Part shown: one piece after another, positions 24,961 to 38,100 of the stretch
How the letters are laid out: each line of letters begins with the position of its first letter
Position numbering within the stretch: position 1 is the stretch's first letter
DNA from: Datnioides undecimradiatus
Taxonomy: Eukaryota > Chordata > Actinopteri > Lobotiformes > Datnioididae
Assembly (NCBI GenBank): GCA_008933995.1
Contig: WARS01000007.1
Location: forward strand, 10,654,623-10,718,622
Length of the DNA stretch: 64,000 nucleotides
Direction: 5' to 3'
Notes under the pieces: model-generated
The model's database searches: none
What the model was told of the DNA's origin: nothing
What the model saw: the letters and a program-made list of their open reading frames with translations, nothing else
Program-made: the position numbers and the translations under genes

Positions 24961-25190
24961 TCACACAAACACGTGCTCACACACACACAAACACACATAC
25001 ATGAAAGAATCCATAGACAAGCACACATGCTTTAGGATTCATTCATAAATCCACACAAAAGGACGGGTATACGCACACGGACTCGCACATGCATGCACAT
25101 GTAATGATTCCCGGAGACGAGCAGGGACACATGTGTTAACACACACACACATACACAAACACAGACGCACACACACATTCACACAGCCAG
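24961..25190. repeat. Imperfect (CA)n-rich tract
   Basis: Alternating CA/ACAC blocks broken by AAACAC, GTGCTC and ACATG words. Frames translating as strings of His, Thr and Cys here are artefacts of the repeat. Confidence 0.85.
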
Positions 25191-25194
25191 AGTG

Positions 25195-26257
25195 AGGCAG
25201 AAGACCACAAGGCTCTGTGTTGAGGTTAGGCTTCGTTTCATCTCTGGCTGAGGCCTAAATCTCCTCAGACAGGGGCCTCGCTTTGACACATTCCCCCAGC
25301 AGCCAAGCTCTCACCCTGGCATGTGTGAAGCTCTGAAGTTGTGGTTGACTCTGGTCTTTTTGTGCATTTTGCTATTTTTTTCATCCTCTTTTCTCTAATA
25401 AAAGTGCTTTTTTTCCTTTCCTTAAGCTTTTCATCTGCATGTCTCTGGTGTATCTCATTGTGTCTTTTTTTTGCGTGTTCGTAAGAGGCTGCATGTACCG
25501 CATGTGCACATCTGAACGTGTGTGTGTGTGCGCACGTGTGCGTCTCTTTATGTATGTCTAACATTTCTCTCCCTCATTGTTCTTCTGTGTTCTCTTAGTC
25601 TCTGATTCGTCCCCCAACACACAACAGGATATTGAACTGTGGTGCTGGCTTAGAGAGCAGGCAAACTGATATTCATCTGGGATAAATATAGAAAACAGAC
25701 ACTTTCTTAGGCCCCAAACTATGAAAGTTTATAAGAACAAGAGGGCTTTGAAGCAGATGGGCTTTGATTTTGACAGGTGATAGCGCTGTGCTGTTGAGTT
25801 TTGTTCATAGCTTAATAATGTGGCTTCTAGTTTTTTTCGCTGTTTGCTGTGTTTTGGTTCACATTCAGATCTTGTGGCATTGTGCACAAAGTTTTTGGTC
25901 TCTTAATCAGTCGCTTGAGATCACCTTGTGTTTGAAGGTCAGACTTAAAGGGTCATTTCATCCATTTGACCATATAAATTGTGCAGTAAAAGTTAAAAAA
26001 CTACTGTTAACTACTACTTATACTATTAAACTATTAAATAAATCAAACTTAGATTAAATTAGGCCTGACAAATTTTAACTTTTAAGGCTAGACAACGGTA
26101 TCTGTGAAGCATGACTGCAGCAGTGCAATTGTACAGAATATGGGTGTCGAGACAAGGACAGATGTAATCACAGTAACCTCACAATATTTGGTGGCTCAGT
26201 ACCAAAACAAAGCTGCTGCAACTTACCTCTCTGGCCACTTGGAGCAGCCTACTCCTG
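25195..26257. other. Non-coding DNA, no gene recognised
   Basis: Contains CG-rich GTGTGTGCGCACGTGTGCG near 25520-25545. No exon or repeat was recognised. Confidence 0.5.
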
Positions 26258-26262
26258 CTATT

Positions 26263-26735
26263 TGTCAGGGTTTTGAGTTGAGTTTCTTGTTTTGAGTTGA
26301 GTTTCTTGTTTTGTTATTTCCTGTCTTATTTTGAAAAGTTTTTCCCTCATGTGTTTCTGTCTACTTGTTTCCTGTCCTTGATTAGTCCATTGGTTTCACC
26401 TGTGTCTCGTTTTGCTGCCCTCCCCTGTCTATTTAAGTTATGCCATTGCCTTTGCTCTCGGTTGGTTCATTTGCTCTGTTAGCGTCCATGTCCCTACCTT
26501 GATTCCATGTCCATGTTCATAGAGATTTTGGATTTCTGGTTTTTGCGTTTTTGGTTTTTGACTTTTTTTTTTTTTTCTTACCACGTCTTGTTCGGACTGA
26601 CTACCTGGATTTTGACCCTGCCTGCCTTGACCATCCGTAAGCCTAGCCCATTAAATAAACTGTTAAAAGATCTTTTGCGTCCTTGTCCGTGCCTGCATCT
26701 GGATCCTGCTCTCACCTTGTATCCAAGTCATGACA
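26263..26735 (+). mobile_element. Solo LTR (473 bp) with 5-bp target duplication
   Basis: The element starts with TGTCA and ends with TGACA, a perfect inverted terminal pair of the TG...CA type. It is flanked by identical CTATT at 26258-26262 and 26736-26740, the 5-bp target duplication left by integrase. Inside are a tandem 19-bp duplication at about 26271-26312 (TTTTGAGTTGAGTTTCTTG unit), a TATTTAAG promoter-like box at 26430-26437 and an AATAAA at 26654-26659. This order is U3, R and U5 as expected of an LTR read on the plus strand. No internal coding region is present, so it is a solo LTR left by recombination between two LTRs. A 5-bp duplication fits Gypsy-type elements, among others, but the superfamily is not proven. 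Confidence 0.85.
26430..26437 (+). promoter_or_regulatory. TATA-like box of the solo LTR
   Basis: TATTTAAG lies 168 bases inside the left end, in the U3 position, with the AATAAA about 220 bases downstream. Activity is inferred from position only. Confidence 0.5.
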
Positions 26736-26740
26736 CTATT

Positions 26741-29700
26741 AGTAACATAACCATTCAAATGACTGATTTGCGCACCTGCGTTGAGTATCTAGGAAGCTAA
26801 GCTGTGGTATTTAGCCACAAAGATGCTTTTTGTTTTGCTCTCTCAGCTTTTCATACACCTAAAGGTAAAAGTCGTTAGGATGATTTGTTTCACTTGAAAG
26901 TAGTGAAAGCTGATCGCAGTGGTGTTTCTGCACTTTCAGAATAATGAGGACAGTAATTAAGGATAGAACTATGTGGCTGTCATAGGCAGAAATCCCAGTT
27001 GCATATCTTGAAATTTAGGGAAATCAGCCACACTATCTGCATAGATTTTACCGTCACTGGAGTGAGCAAACTCTTTTGATCGTCCAGTCGATAAAGAACA
27101 GGGAGCGTTTCTTCCTTTTGCACGTGAATCCGTATAAAGCATGCTCTGTGTGTCGGCAGCGTCCACGTTTCATCAAAGCTCCAGCTTCATGCAGTAGGCT
27201 TAGCGCTGAAAAGAAAGCTATTAAGAAAATGCAAGTATTCACTGTTTCTTCATCAGATTAGTTATCAATGCAAGATAATGAGATGAAAATGAATTTTGCA
27301 GTGATTGCTTATCTCAAAATATGCTAATGCAATCATCCTTATCCAATTACTTCATTTGTGAAATCAATGTACCCTTATTTATCCAACATTATGCCGTTAA
27401 TGGCAATTGCATATGCATTGAGCATTTTATATTCCGACGTGATTCCCCCAGCTATTGTACACAGTGTTTTACTGTATGTCCTCCTACTGCATCTCGGAGT
27501 GTTGACACTGTGGTAGGCCAATATTTACCAAGCCCTCTTCCTCCTCTGTGCGTCTGGATATGTTTTTCCAATTCTAATTGGAATTTTAATTGCAATGAGG
27601 ATTAAGCCTGAGTGTTATGGATAATTGAAAGTGACAAACAGAGCTCACGGCAGGCGACACACACTGGACTAATCGTGTTCCCTGTTTCGCTTCAACTTCA
27701 ATAGGCCTCCTTTATGGAGACAAATTCAGTATTTAGGGCTAATAAGAGGTTTTAATCTTTAGTGGTTTAGTGGCGGCAAGGATGCAGATTGTCGAGAGGC
27801 TCCTCGTTAGATTGCTGGTTCAAAATAGGACTGTACTGCGAGTTCCATCCTGGAACGCAAATAATTAGAAGTGTGGAGGATATTGTGGAGAGATGGAATA
27901 ACGAATTGATGAAACAGTCACAAGTTCAATGCAAAAGGAGCTTTCAGGCTTTCTGCAAATCTGGGTTTCGTTTAGGAGGAAAACGCTGAAATGCACCCCC
28001 ACCACATTAAGACCAAATGCTTTGCCTTCTCCACCCTCTTGTCTCATTACAGAATGTGTTCCTATTGCCGTGTTTGTTGAGAACTTGCATCATCAAGCGA
28101 TACCTGTGATTATAGTTTGACAAAATGAGTTTAAAGGAATACTCAGCCCACAAGACACATACCAATAATATATCATCTAGACTGTGGCGGCGGCTATGAT
28201 CTGTAAAAGAGGTGATGCAGCACTGCCTCGCCACATTTCATCTATCGTGATTGTTTGGAATATGTAATCACGAGATGATTCACTTTGTCCGTGCAGTGTT
28301 TATTTGCCGGTATTTCCCCTTATGGCAGTGGGGTGACTGACAGTGACCCTGGAGCAATGATGCGACTGACATGAAAATGTGCAATTCTGCTGCAGTGAAA
28401 CACACGCACACAAACATGGATGAAGATGTAACCCGTCTTCACAGTGCAACAGAAGACAGGTTGCAACAATATGAAAATGTAAATGTGCTGAAGTTAATGT
28501 TTTGTGAGTAATTCAATTTAATCAGCTCATTTTCATTTTTTCGGGCCCACGGTGTTTGGTTTGTCCATTCTGGGCTACAGTAGCAAAATGATGAATTCCA
28601 TGGCAGCAGCTCACTCCATCACACATATAAAGGGCTCACTTTAAGGTAAACTCATGAAAATGTTATTCTAAATGTTATAGTCTATTCACGGCAGGAGGTC
28701 TCCCTATATCCTATACGCTGCAGCTTTCAAATCTTCCATGACTTGATGAAAAGTAAATTTACCTGTGACAGAGTCAGTAATGGAGCGTGATTTTAAGCAA
28801 AGCGTTGCACATAATTTATCAATATGAGCTGCTACATTCATGTTCGTTCACCTGCTGCTAGGCTACCAGTTGGCTAGTAACATCCAGGCAGGTCCATACA
28901 TGTGCAGGGAACACTTCCTACTGACTATCTGCCTGACAGAACCTTCCTGTCCATGCTGTTTGTCCCTACACCACTCCATCTGCTTCTTTTGGTATTGTTG
29001 ACCAGTTCTCCTATGAGAGCTGACACTATCCCACCAAATCTAAGAGAATAACCATTTTGTACAAATGATAGATTCCTGCTGAAATAACCCACGTTCTTGC
29101 TGTAATTTCTACTGTATTAAGTGTCTTTTAAAGCTCAGATACGAGGACATCACGGAGCCACAGTTAAGTCTAAATGCTGCCAACCCACATGTTCTGGCAC
29201 TCGCTGGATGGCTGGAATACCCATGAAATAATCTGCTGCCAGACGTCTATTTGAAACACGGAGAATAAACATGTCACATAAACAAACAGAAAAGGAACCA
29301 TTCCGCAGCCAACTGGCCTCCAATTTAGTCACTTTAGAAATGGCGTCACATCATCTGTTCGTCCAGAGCTTGTCATGCTGCTGGACAGGTGGTCAAGATG
29401 ATCATGACTGAGCTGTTGATTCTGGTTCAATAAATAGATCGCAAGGAACAAAACAACGGAGCAGCTAACAATGCAGCTGAAGCTACAGGACTTAAGCACA
29501 TTGCTTTGCAGTGCATTTGACAGCAGCGCAGAAAGGTCACTGTAAACCTTAGATACCACTTTTGCAAATGTGCCAAATTCAGCCTTATGGCCACACTGCG
29601 ATGTGACTAATAGTTATTTTAAAGCTTGGTATATAATGTCAGTTAGATGACTCACCTGACATGAAGCTATCAATCAATAATGGCATTGCCCCCACGGCAG

Positions 29701-30590
29701 CTGGGATATTTCTCTGAGATTTATAACTGCAGAGCTGTGGAGAAAAACTGCCGGTGGCACCTGTGTCAGCCTTCCCTTTGATTGGCAGTAATCATCTTAG
29801 TCATCAAAAGGATTAGTTTAGACAAAATGTTCTGTCAGGGAAATTAGTCAGTTTGAGGCACAATTAACCACAACTTCAGCGTTTCTGTCACTCAAATCAA
29901 GTTTGCAGGAGACGCCTGTACTTATGTCAACGCTATCTGCCCTGTTAGTGCTTTCCTTATTTGAAAGGCACCCAGCGGGGTGTCTGAAACGCTGCCAAAG
30001 TGCACAGCGGTGTCGTATGACGTGATTTTTTTTCATGTCTTACACGAGGATTTCACCTTACAGATAAGCCTATGGCCGTGTGGAATTGCTGGCAGACTTT
30101 AAACACCCTCTACACTGTGATGTATTCAACAGGGGCTGTCAGAGGAGAGACGACTTGATTGCATGTAAATCCTCTTGTTAATGGACCTGAGTGATGACAT
30201 TTGGGTCAGGATCAAATTGCCCTGGATGCAATAACGGCTCGAAAAATGCACTGGGTGAGAGCAATCAAAAAAACTCTCCTTAATCCAGTTAGTATTTAAC
30301 AGACTGGTGATTAGACTGGTGTCAAATTAGGAACATCACTGCATGTGGCCGTCAGAAGATACACGTCAACGCTCATCACAGAAAAATTACAAGCCTCCAT
30401 AGGAGATGAATAGGAAGAAAGCCCACAACTGTAAAACATGTTACATCACCTTATCGTCACCAAATACTTGTAACCAAAGGCATTCTGCCTCATAAGCTCA
30501 CCCTATAGATGAGGTTTTGTCATCTTCTGTCTGTATAGGTTCAGTTAAGCCGTTTTCGCTTCAAATTCTGCTGGTAAAAATAATTAAAAG
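26741..30590. other. Non-coding DNA, no gene recognised
   Basis: AT-rich with short chance frames. A tRNA-like arrangement is noted at 27763-27829 (listed separately). A TTTAAAGGAATACTC word at about 28130 could be the end of a small DNA transposon, but no partner end is seen. Confidence 0.5.
27763..27829 (+). repeat. Possible tRNA-derived SINE fragment
   Basis: TGGTTTAGTGG at 27763-27773 fits the A-box consensus and GGTTCAAAATAGG at 27817-27829 resembles a degenerate B box. The spacing of 54 bases between their starts is that of tRNAs with a long variable arm (Ser/Leu type). No folded acceptor stem is obvious, so it is a diverged tRNA-like or SINE remnant at best and not a functional tRNA gene. 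Confidence 0.25.
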
Positions 30591-31310
30591 TTGTGTGCGT
30601 GCTCTCGTTCCTACATCTTGGTGAGGAACATGTTTGTAGTTTAGACCTGAAGAGTGAGGAGATGTTTGTAAAGTGAGGACCCTCAGCAGAATCTTTGCTT
30701 GCTCAAAGGTTTAAGGCTGTTCAAGGATTACGGCTTTGTTTGAGGGTCATGTTACAACAATATTCCATGGCAAGAATGGGGTTAAAGACTGTTTTCAAGA
30801 TCCAATTTGTTGGATTTATGCAGATTCATTAGCAGAAGGGAAATGTCACAATCTTAAAGATGTTTTCATTTCTTTAAAGTGACCTGACACCAAGAACAGT
30901 TGTGTTTTCATTACCTTAGAAAGAACACTTGATAGCTACAGATGGAGTGGGTCCTCTTCCAGCGAGACTTACACGTTTCACTGCCATCTTTTTACAGGAG
31001 CTCAGAACAGACTGCTGAAAAATGAAACATAGAATTGCTGTTAGAATGAATTCAATTCACTTTGAAATCACTTTTAATGGAAGTCCTTACAAGTTCAAGT
31101 ACATGTAGAAGCGTGATGGTTGATTTTAGGGTGAGGGTAACCCTAAACCTAATGCATTAACATGGTTAATTCATGTGACGATTATATCCTTTCTTCTGGA
31201 AAAATGCTAGTTAATCATGCATTTGAAGGTTTGTGGTGTTTCATTGTTGTGTTTGAAGTTTGGGTGCGATTTAAGTGGAAGTAGGCTTTCTTTGTATTTT
31301 ATAGGACCTT
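30591..31310. other. Non-coding DNA with possible old dispersed repeats
   Basis: The GTGAGGACC-containing text near 30640-30690 and the GCCATCTTTTTACAGGAGCTCAGAACAG text near 30985-31015 resemble fish dispersed repeats but are too decayed to name. An imperfect telomere-like palindrome (AGGGTGAGGGTAACCCT) is at about 31128-31145. Confidence 0.35.
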
Positions 31311-31364
31311 TCTAGAGACGTGTTGCACATAAAGTATAAAAGGTTTCTAAAACAAAGCAAAGGC

Positions 31365-31640
31365 CAGTGGAAAGAGATTGGTTTTGGCCTGCCTTTTTAA
31401 GGGTGTCCACAGATCTCGAAAGCAAAGCAAAGCAAAGGGACTGAGTTCCAAGGCTTAACGTCAAAGGTGCAGTCTCCTTTAGTTTTAAGCCTGTAGTGAG
31501 GTACAACCATGCAGCCTGGATCAGAAGACCTCACTGGTGGTGTAAAACTGTAGCTCACCAGAACTGGTAGTTACCAGACCATACAGAGCTCGAAAAGAAT
31601 CTTGAATTGGGTCCCGAGTTTAACGACGTGCCAAGATGAT
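31365..31640 (+). repeat. Possible dispersed repeat fragment
   Basis: Contains AGCAAAGCAAAGCAAAGGGA, TTTTAAGCCTGTAGTG, a GATCAGAAGACCTCA segment and ATCTTGAATTGGGTCC. This order of words resembles a repeat found near ends of non-LTR elements in fish, but I cannot assign the family. No coding content. Confidence 0.3.
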
Positions 31641-31644
31641 GAGA

Positions 31645-33590
31645 GATTTTGATTCTTGTTTTCCCCTTCTTCTCCTTGTAGCTATAATGAGTCCAGTGCC
31701 TTTTAAATATCCACAATTAGAATATAGGAACACATAAAAATATTACCAGGGCCCGATTAGTCTCTGACGCCTTTAACATTTTATGTTTTGACAATATTCT
31801 CATCAGATAAGACATGAAATGTTTCTGTGAAGATCGTCCTGCTGCTTTTGTCAGCAGGGAGCAGCAGAAAGAGCGACAGAGTGAGAGGAGCAGAAAATGA
31901 GAGAGCCAAAGAAAAAGGGTGGAAAATAATGATGAGGAAGGAGGGAGAAAGCGGTAAAGAGAGGGTGAGAGAAAGGGAGGAAAGGAATTAAAACAGGGAA
32001 AGGGGGAAATGGTGAGATTGCAAAAGAGGCAAGAGAGAACAAGTGGACCAGGCAAAAAGCGTGAGAGACAGGCTGAACTAGAAAGTATTAGTTCTCACTG
32101 AGTGAGTAATAGTCAAGAGCCACGTTCAATATATTTATTAGCCAAGGGAAATGTCAAGCATGCCACATTGTGCGAGTAACTTTTTTTTTTGGTTAAGCAA
32201 AAGGAACAAACTCATGTTTTATTACAGCAGCAGAATGACAAATGTAACCTGGAACAATTTGACTTGGAGGACAGAGTGAGGAATATAAAATCTCCAGTTT
32301 CTCTGGGACAAAAGTATGAAAGCAAGAGAACACGCTGTGGTTGATAGTTTCAGCAGGTGGCAATGGCTGGTTGGGTGGTTGAGCCATAGTCTGACAAGTA
32401 AAAGACCACAAAGAAATGATCTGTCTTTTCCAATTCCAATAAGTAGCTCATAAAACAATAATGAGATGCATAAGACCTTTGGTAGTTGAGGTAGGAAACA
32501 ATGTCTCCTCCAATAATGCAATATGATGTTTTAAACTTTATCAACAGCTATGAGCAAGCTTCTTATATAATGTATAAACTATTCATTACATATTACTAAT
32601 TGAAGATTACTCAATTATAAATCACGCAATGGCAGAAGTAATTTGGTCCATTAGTCCATTAAAGGTTCATTCCAACAATTTATCCATATTTGTCCATATT
32701 TAAATGTGCAATCCAACCATTTTCTTAACAGTATGTCTCTGGTGTCATGGGGATGTCATCGGGGTTTCCTCGGTTTGGGAGCTTGGAACTCTCAAATGTT
32801 TAATTCAGTCTGAGTCACAAACCTTGGTAAGACCGTAAACAAGCACACATGTCAACATAATGAAGCATTACCTGGATGTAATTGACTGCAACTGATCTGA
32901 AATTGTAATCCAGTATCCAATTCATTGATTAAAAAAAATACAATTACAGTAATGACATTGCTTTACCAGATTACTCAGAAAGGCATTACTTTTACTTATA
33001 TTGTGAAGGCATTAAAAGATGATAGGTCTGAATTAGATGAGATGATAAGCAGTATTCATTGGTTGGTTGATTGATTGTTTGACTGATGCTCATTGTATGT
33101 TTCATTTGAAAGCCTTTAATCCTTTACCCAAGAGGATATTGATTACATTTTTGACTCCTATACATTTAAACACACACTCGTGGAATGAAAAGAAATCAGC
33201 ATCATATCTTCCCTTCCCCTGCACTGCCTCTGTGGGTTAACTTGTAAGTCGATAGGAAGATGCGGACAGACGTTTGACATAATGACATCGGCACAGCCTG
33301 CAGCCATATCACTGCTAAAGAGTTCCAATTTTAGGAAGGCAAACAATCCACCAGGCAAACATACCCTGCATGGCGAACAATGATATTTTGTGTTTGTCTT
33401 ATCAGAGCAAATAAATATTGGCTTAGCGCTGATGGAGGCTTGTGGGCCGGATGCTGTTTGTGATTCTGGGAATCAAGTGCCGACGGGCCCAAAGGCGTGT
33501 TGTTGCTTTCCATCCCCTGTCTCCCAATGAGGAGGGATCTATCTCCCTGACCTCAGCTAACACCCCCAGACATGCTGATAAACACTGAAT
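31645..33590. other. Non-coding DNA, no gene recognised
   Basis: A purine-rich tract at 31850-32065 (plus strand GAGA/GGAA) produces a proline/serine-rich minus-strand frame that is not a gene. A poly-T run lies at 32181-32190. Nothing else is supported. Confidence 0.5.
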
Positions 33591-33597
33591 ATTTATC

Positions 33598-33815
33598 ATA
33601 CACTCGCTTGCTCCGTCTCACACACGCACACGCATACCTCTCAAACTCATCTCTCCCGAGAAAATCCAAACACACATGTGCGCTCCATCTCCCCCTCGCA
33701 CACGCTCTTTGTCTCACACACACATTGTCAAAGAAAGACACATAAACAGCGTTACCCATGAACGCACATGCTCCCTCTAACACAAACGCACACACACACA
33801 CCCGTGCACATACAC
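33598..33815. repeat. Imperfect (CA)n-rich tract
   Basis: CACACACGCACACGCATAC-type and CACACA blocks interleaved with CTC and CGCA words. It produces spurious cysteine- and alanine-rich minus-strand frames. Confidence 0.8.
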
Positions 33816-33986
33816 AAAAGATGATGTAAGTGTGTTGAAACCTTCAAGGACTGCAACAGAAGATGGACATTAGTTTTGTTTTCTTGCGGTGAAACTTTTC
33901 AAGAACAATATGTTCTGAGATGTCCTCTGCTGTATGGTGATGAAACCTCGCTGACCTGTTTGATGATTTCACACAGACTGTAATTG

Positions 33987-34523
33987 TTAAAGGGGTAGTT
34001 GGGATTGTATGAGGTATTTATCCCTGGTCAGTGTACTACTTATAGTATATGATGGTCAGCACATACCCGGTTTGGCCAAGCAGCATAAGAACCTGTGTAA
34101 GAAGCTAAGCAATGTATTGCTGTGGATGGGGCTGCAGACACAATTCAAATGTATGCTGTATTTACAGTGTTTTCACTGTCACAGTACTGTCAGGCAGTGA
34201 TTTCCATCTTGAAATCCAAACTGTAAGATCACTTTTTTTTCCAAAATCCATTGACAAAAGCATAGTTATAGTAGCAGTCATGCAATATCATAAACAAACT
34301 AACCAGTTGAGGCAATGAAGGACCAGTGTTCTGTCAGTTAAAATGACTGTTTTTTGTCAAGGATTTTGGTGTGTTTGAAGAGAGAGCCAGCTTCAGTCAG
34401 CTTCATGCCAGTAATCCTGCTGCTTCTCCAAACTGGGGAGCATAATGACCGCCGTCTTCTGTGGCTAACTATGGATAACTAGCAAATGCAATCCCACCAT
34501 AAAAACATGAACTATCCCTTTAA
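33987..34523. mobile_element. TTAA-flanked MITE with inverted ends
   Basis: The left end TTAAAGGGGTAGTT (33987-34000) and the right end AACTATCCCTTTAA (34510-34523) are inverted copies with one mismatch. Each end is bordered by TTAA, which may be the target duplication of a piggyBac-type transposase. The 537-bp interior has no transposase; the short frames at 34009-34318 lie inside and are not genes. Internal text (TTGTATGAGGTATTTATCC, GCTAAGCAATGTATTGCTGT) resembles a repeat I associate with percomorph genomes. It is a non-autonomous element that would depend on an enzyme from elsewhere; the superfamily is inferred only from TTAA. Confidence 0.75.
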
Positions 34524-34775
34524 GGTGACTATCAGACATTACACATAAATGATACATCATGTTTATCAGTATTAGTGTCAGTTGTTAAGTTTACATTTGA
34601 ATCATTTATTGAAAGCTGTTTTCCAGATTGAGAAGCAGTGGCTCACCACTCCGAGTTCTAGACCCTTGACATATGGTTCCAAGTTCCAATCATCCACTGT
34701 GCTTTCATGTAATTTGAAACACTGCTAGACAAAACCAAATGTTGATTGTTAGGACTTGACATTGTTCAAGTGAAA
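34524..34775. other. Non-coding spacer
   Basis: Short AT-rich spacer between two repeat-like stretches; nothing recognised. Confidence 0.5.
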
Positions 34776-34779
34776 CTGT

Positions 34780-35130
34780 CTTTTCCTCAGGGTGAGCTGT
34801 CTCACAGCTTCCCTGTTTTGTTCTGTTCCGCTCACTTAGTATAGTTTTCAGCTGCAGCAGCCGGCGAAAAAAGCTTTAAAAACCCACTGTACGTGAGGCC
34901 TTCTTGCTCAGCAGGAAACTCCAGATAGACATGCAACTACCTGGTGAACACAGTGGAGCGTTTAGAAGCTAAAGAGCCAGATACATCCCTCAAGAAATGG
35001 TCAAGACCAAAAACAGAGCTAAAAGAGGGTGAACATTGGATTTACATTCGCCAGATGGCTACAACATGGTTCCTAAAGAATGATAATGATGCTGTGCTGG
35101 ATGTGTAAATAAGCAACTTTGCTGACTTTA
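34780..35130 (+). repeat. Probable dispersed repeat
   Basis: Contains TAGAAGCTAAAGAGCCAGATA, followed by ATCCCTCAAGAAATGGTC, AACAGAGCTAAAAGAGGG and ACATTCGCCAGATGG. I recall this combination as a widespread fish repeat without a name I can give. Boundaries are approximate and no terminal repeats could be placed. Confidence 0.4.
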
Positions 35131-38100
35131 TATACTACATATGCCATTAGAACAGTAGTAACTTTAACTTACCAAGCATCTTTTTTGCACTGCTCTTACC
35201 CTCGCCCATCTACAAGCCATACGACGCATCCTGGCCCTTCTTCACTGCATGTGCAAAGTGTGGTGAGAATAATGATTTCAGTCACCATAATCAATACCAT
35301 GTTTACACAGACCTTTCTTTCGTGCAAATCTCTAGTCGTGTACTGTCCAGTGTGCCTCCCTCCAGGGTGATGGGTTAATTATGTGTTAGTGTAGCTGGAC
35401 TTTCCCATTGTTCAGTTAAAAGACCAGTGTCTCCAGGTCAATAGTTGTGTTTAAGCTTTCGGTGCTACCTTGTTCTGCCTCTTGATGGGAATTGCTTTTA
35501 TTTCTGGTGGCTCTCTGAAACCGCTGTATGCTTATAAGTAGAAACTGAGGAGCGCCATGCTTGTACAGAATATTGATGCCCCTGAAAATTAAGAGATTTT
35601 TAGGACTTTAAACCCAAAATTTCACTGCACAAACATGGAAAGCAGAGAAACAAAGCCGGAGGCACCTCATTAATTGGCTACACTTTTGATCTAAGAGCAA
35701 GTATTACAATGTGTAACCATCAGTTTTGATCCTGATAATGTTATTTTTGCAAGCTGAGATTCAGATACAGCTAATACTTTCAATATCATGAATACCATTA
35801 TACCTTGTCAGATTACATTTCTGCAGAAATCTCTGTTGTGATTTCATTCAACTCTGGCAATCTCCCTTAAAAAGGTTATTTTTAGGCAATCATTTCCATG
35901 TATTTTAACACATATCCACAACGCTTTCATTAAGGTGATTATATTCAATGAGATACCAGGCCCAAGGCAGAGTTTGCCATCTGCTAAGAATTAAAATCTT
36001 ACAGAGAATGAGTGAATCAGTTTTTTTTCTCTCAAACGTTCATTTTACTCCCTTATCTCCAGGTAGGATTAGTGCATGGCAGAGAATAAACTCATGACCT
36101 GTAATTCACATTATTCAATTTCATACTCAAGATTTCCTCACAATTGTCCCGGGGACTTTGTTCAGCGCACCCTGTGAATGAGAATTACCCAGTTCATTTT
36201 TAGTATAAACCTGTTAGGACGACATTTAGGGACTAAGGGCAAGATTAGCATTCAGCTGTAATTCGGTTTCCGTGTACCGTCCACAGAAGGGACACGTGCG
36301 CTTCATTGTAGCTAATATTGTTTAGAATTTATTAGTTCTTATCATCGTAAGACAATGTGGCAGAGACATGGCACTGCTGGAAGGTGACTGCTATTTTGAA
36401 AACTCTGTCAGCGGTGTTCATCAGCGGGGAGCAGGCCCTTTGCTAATCCCTTGACCTGACCTGACAGTTTTCTTATTATTATATTTTGAAGCGGCCTGGC
36501 ACGCAGAGGTTACCGTGACAATGGCGATACTCTCATCTCAAGAAACAGTTCAAAAAGAAACAATGAAAATTGCATAAATCAAATGAAAATTTTATGTTGA
36601 CGACTCAAAATAATGAAATGGTTGTGAAGAGGTGTGACCCAGCTCTCTGCTTTTCATTTTTGCTCTCTTGGCACCAATTCTGCAGTCTCTGTGGAACAAC
36701 AGTGCATGGGCTAAAACCAGTGTTAGGTCTGGTCAAGTAGGATAAGGTACCCTTATTTATAACCCACAGTAAAGCTATTTTTACAAAAGCCTCACTGAGG
36801 GATGGCCTGTATGCTATCCAAGCACATCACAATCCTTATTTACAATGCTGTTTATATAAGATGAATTCTATTTGCATACCTAATGTGAATAAATACTTGT
36901 GTAGTAGGCAATTCAGAATCATTCAGCTAAAGAAAATCAAAGTAATCAAACTAATAAAACCTCTAAACTCAAAGTATGTTGGTGATTTTTGAATTGGTTT
37001 CCTAACTTGAGATGCAGCTTTTTGATTTCAGAGGATTCGTGCGATTTGGGGGATTCTCTACACACAGTCCCCGGTGCTGCCACCAGCTCACATCTCCATG
37101 TTTATTCAAAATCAAAGCAACTGGCTGTAGGGATGAATGTGATCATGGATTGAGCTTTTAAGAAAACAGTTCGCAGTTCACCTGATTCAATACGTTTAGG
37201 TGTGAGCCCTGCACATATTGTCTGCACCATTTTATGCTGCTCATCAAACCAAACACATTGTCTGTACCACTGTTCGTCAATGAGATAAACATATAGGTGC
37301 AAAGGTTGAATTACTGTTAACAGCATTTCCAGAAAACAATGAATTTGAGGACTTAATAAACAACAACAAATCTTTCTTCATTCAACATGGCTGAACATAT
37401 AACAAAAAATACACTTCACATTAGGTTGGAAATATTTTTTTTATGTCAACCCAATATGGGACTTCACTAACTCGACTTCAGACAGCGGTTCGAGAGTCCA
37501 GTGACCCTTCCATTTGGTCATTCAACCGAACCATTCATCCTGATCCTGGCTGTAGGCAAGCTTATGCAGCTCACACTTGATGCCTTCACTTTCCACCATG
37601 AAATTTCACTCCCAAACTTTTTCTCCATGCAATCCCCAAAGACATATACTGCCATTTCTCTGTGCTCAGAACATGTTTGCATTTGAAAGGCTCTCGTGTG
37701 CAGGCAGTAATTGTGGTAGTGCAAAATGATGATGTGATATTAAAAATCTCAGGGTCGGTAAGGGACAGCCATCGAACTTGCGACCTCTGAAAATGTTAGG
37801 GAGATGGAGTTGGCAGGTAATGTGGTCACTCAAAATCTAATTAATAAAGGAGACTGATGGGTACATCTTGCACCTCAACAAATCAAAAAGCAAATTGTTA
37901 GGCCTCAAATGCACCCCTTGTCTCGACTCCGACCGGATGTCGACTGATATTGTTGACTTTGTTTTTAGAAGAGCAAGGTAACTGACATTTAGCCTGCAGT
38001 GCAGTTCCAAATAAGGCACTTGGATACCTGCCTGGTGTTGAGAGAATGTCTGAAAAGACCGTTTGACCCATTTACTCTAAACGGACCCTGACGTCGGCAA

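Noticed and set aside
31124-31153. Telomere-like AGGGT/ACCCT palindrome
   Set aside because: Only two or three imperfect units in each direction; no array, so not an interstitial telomere.
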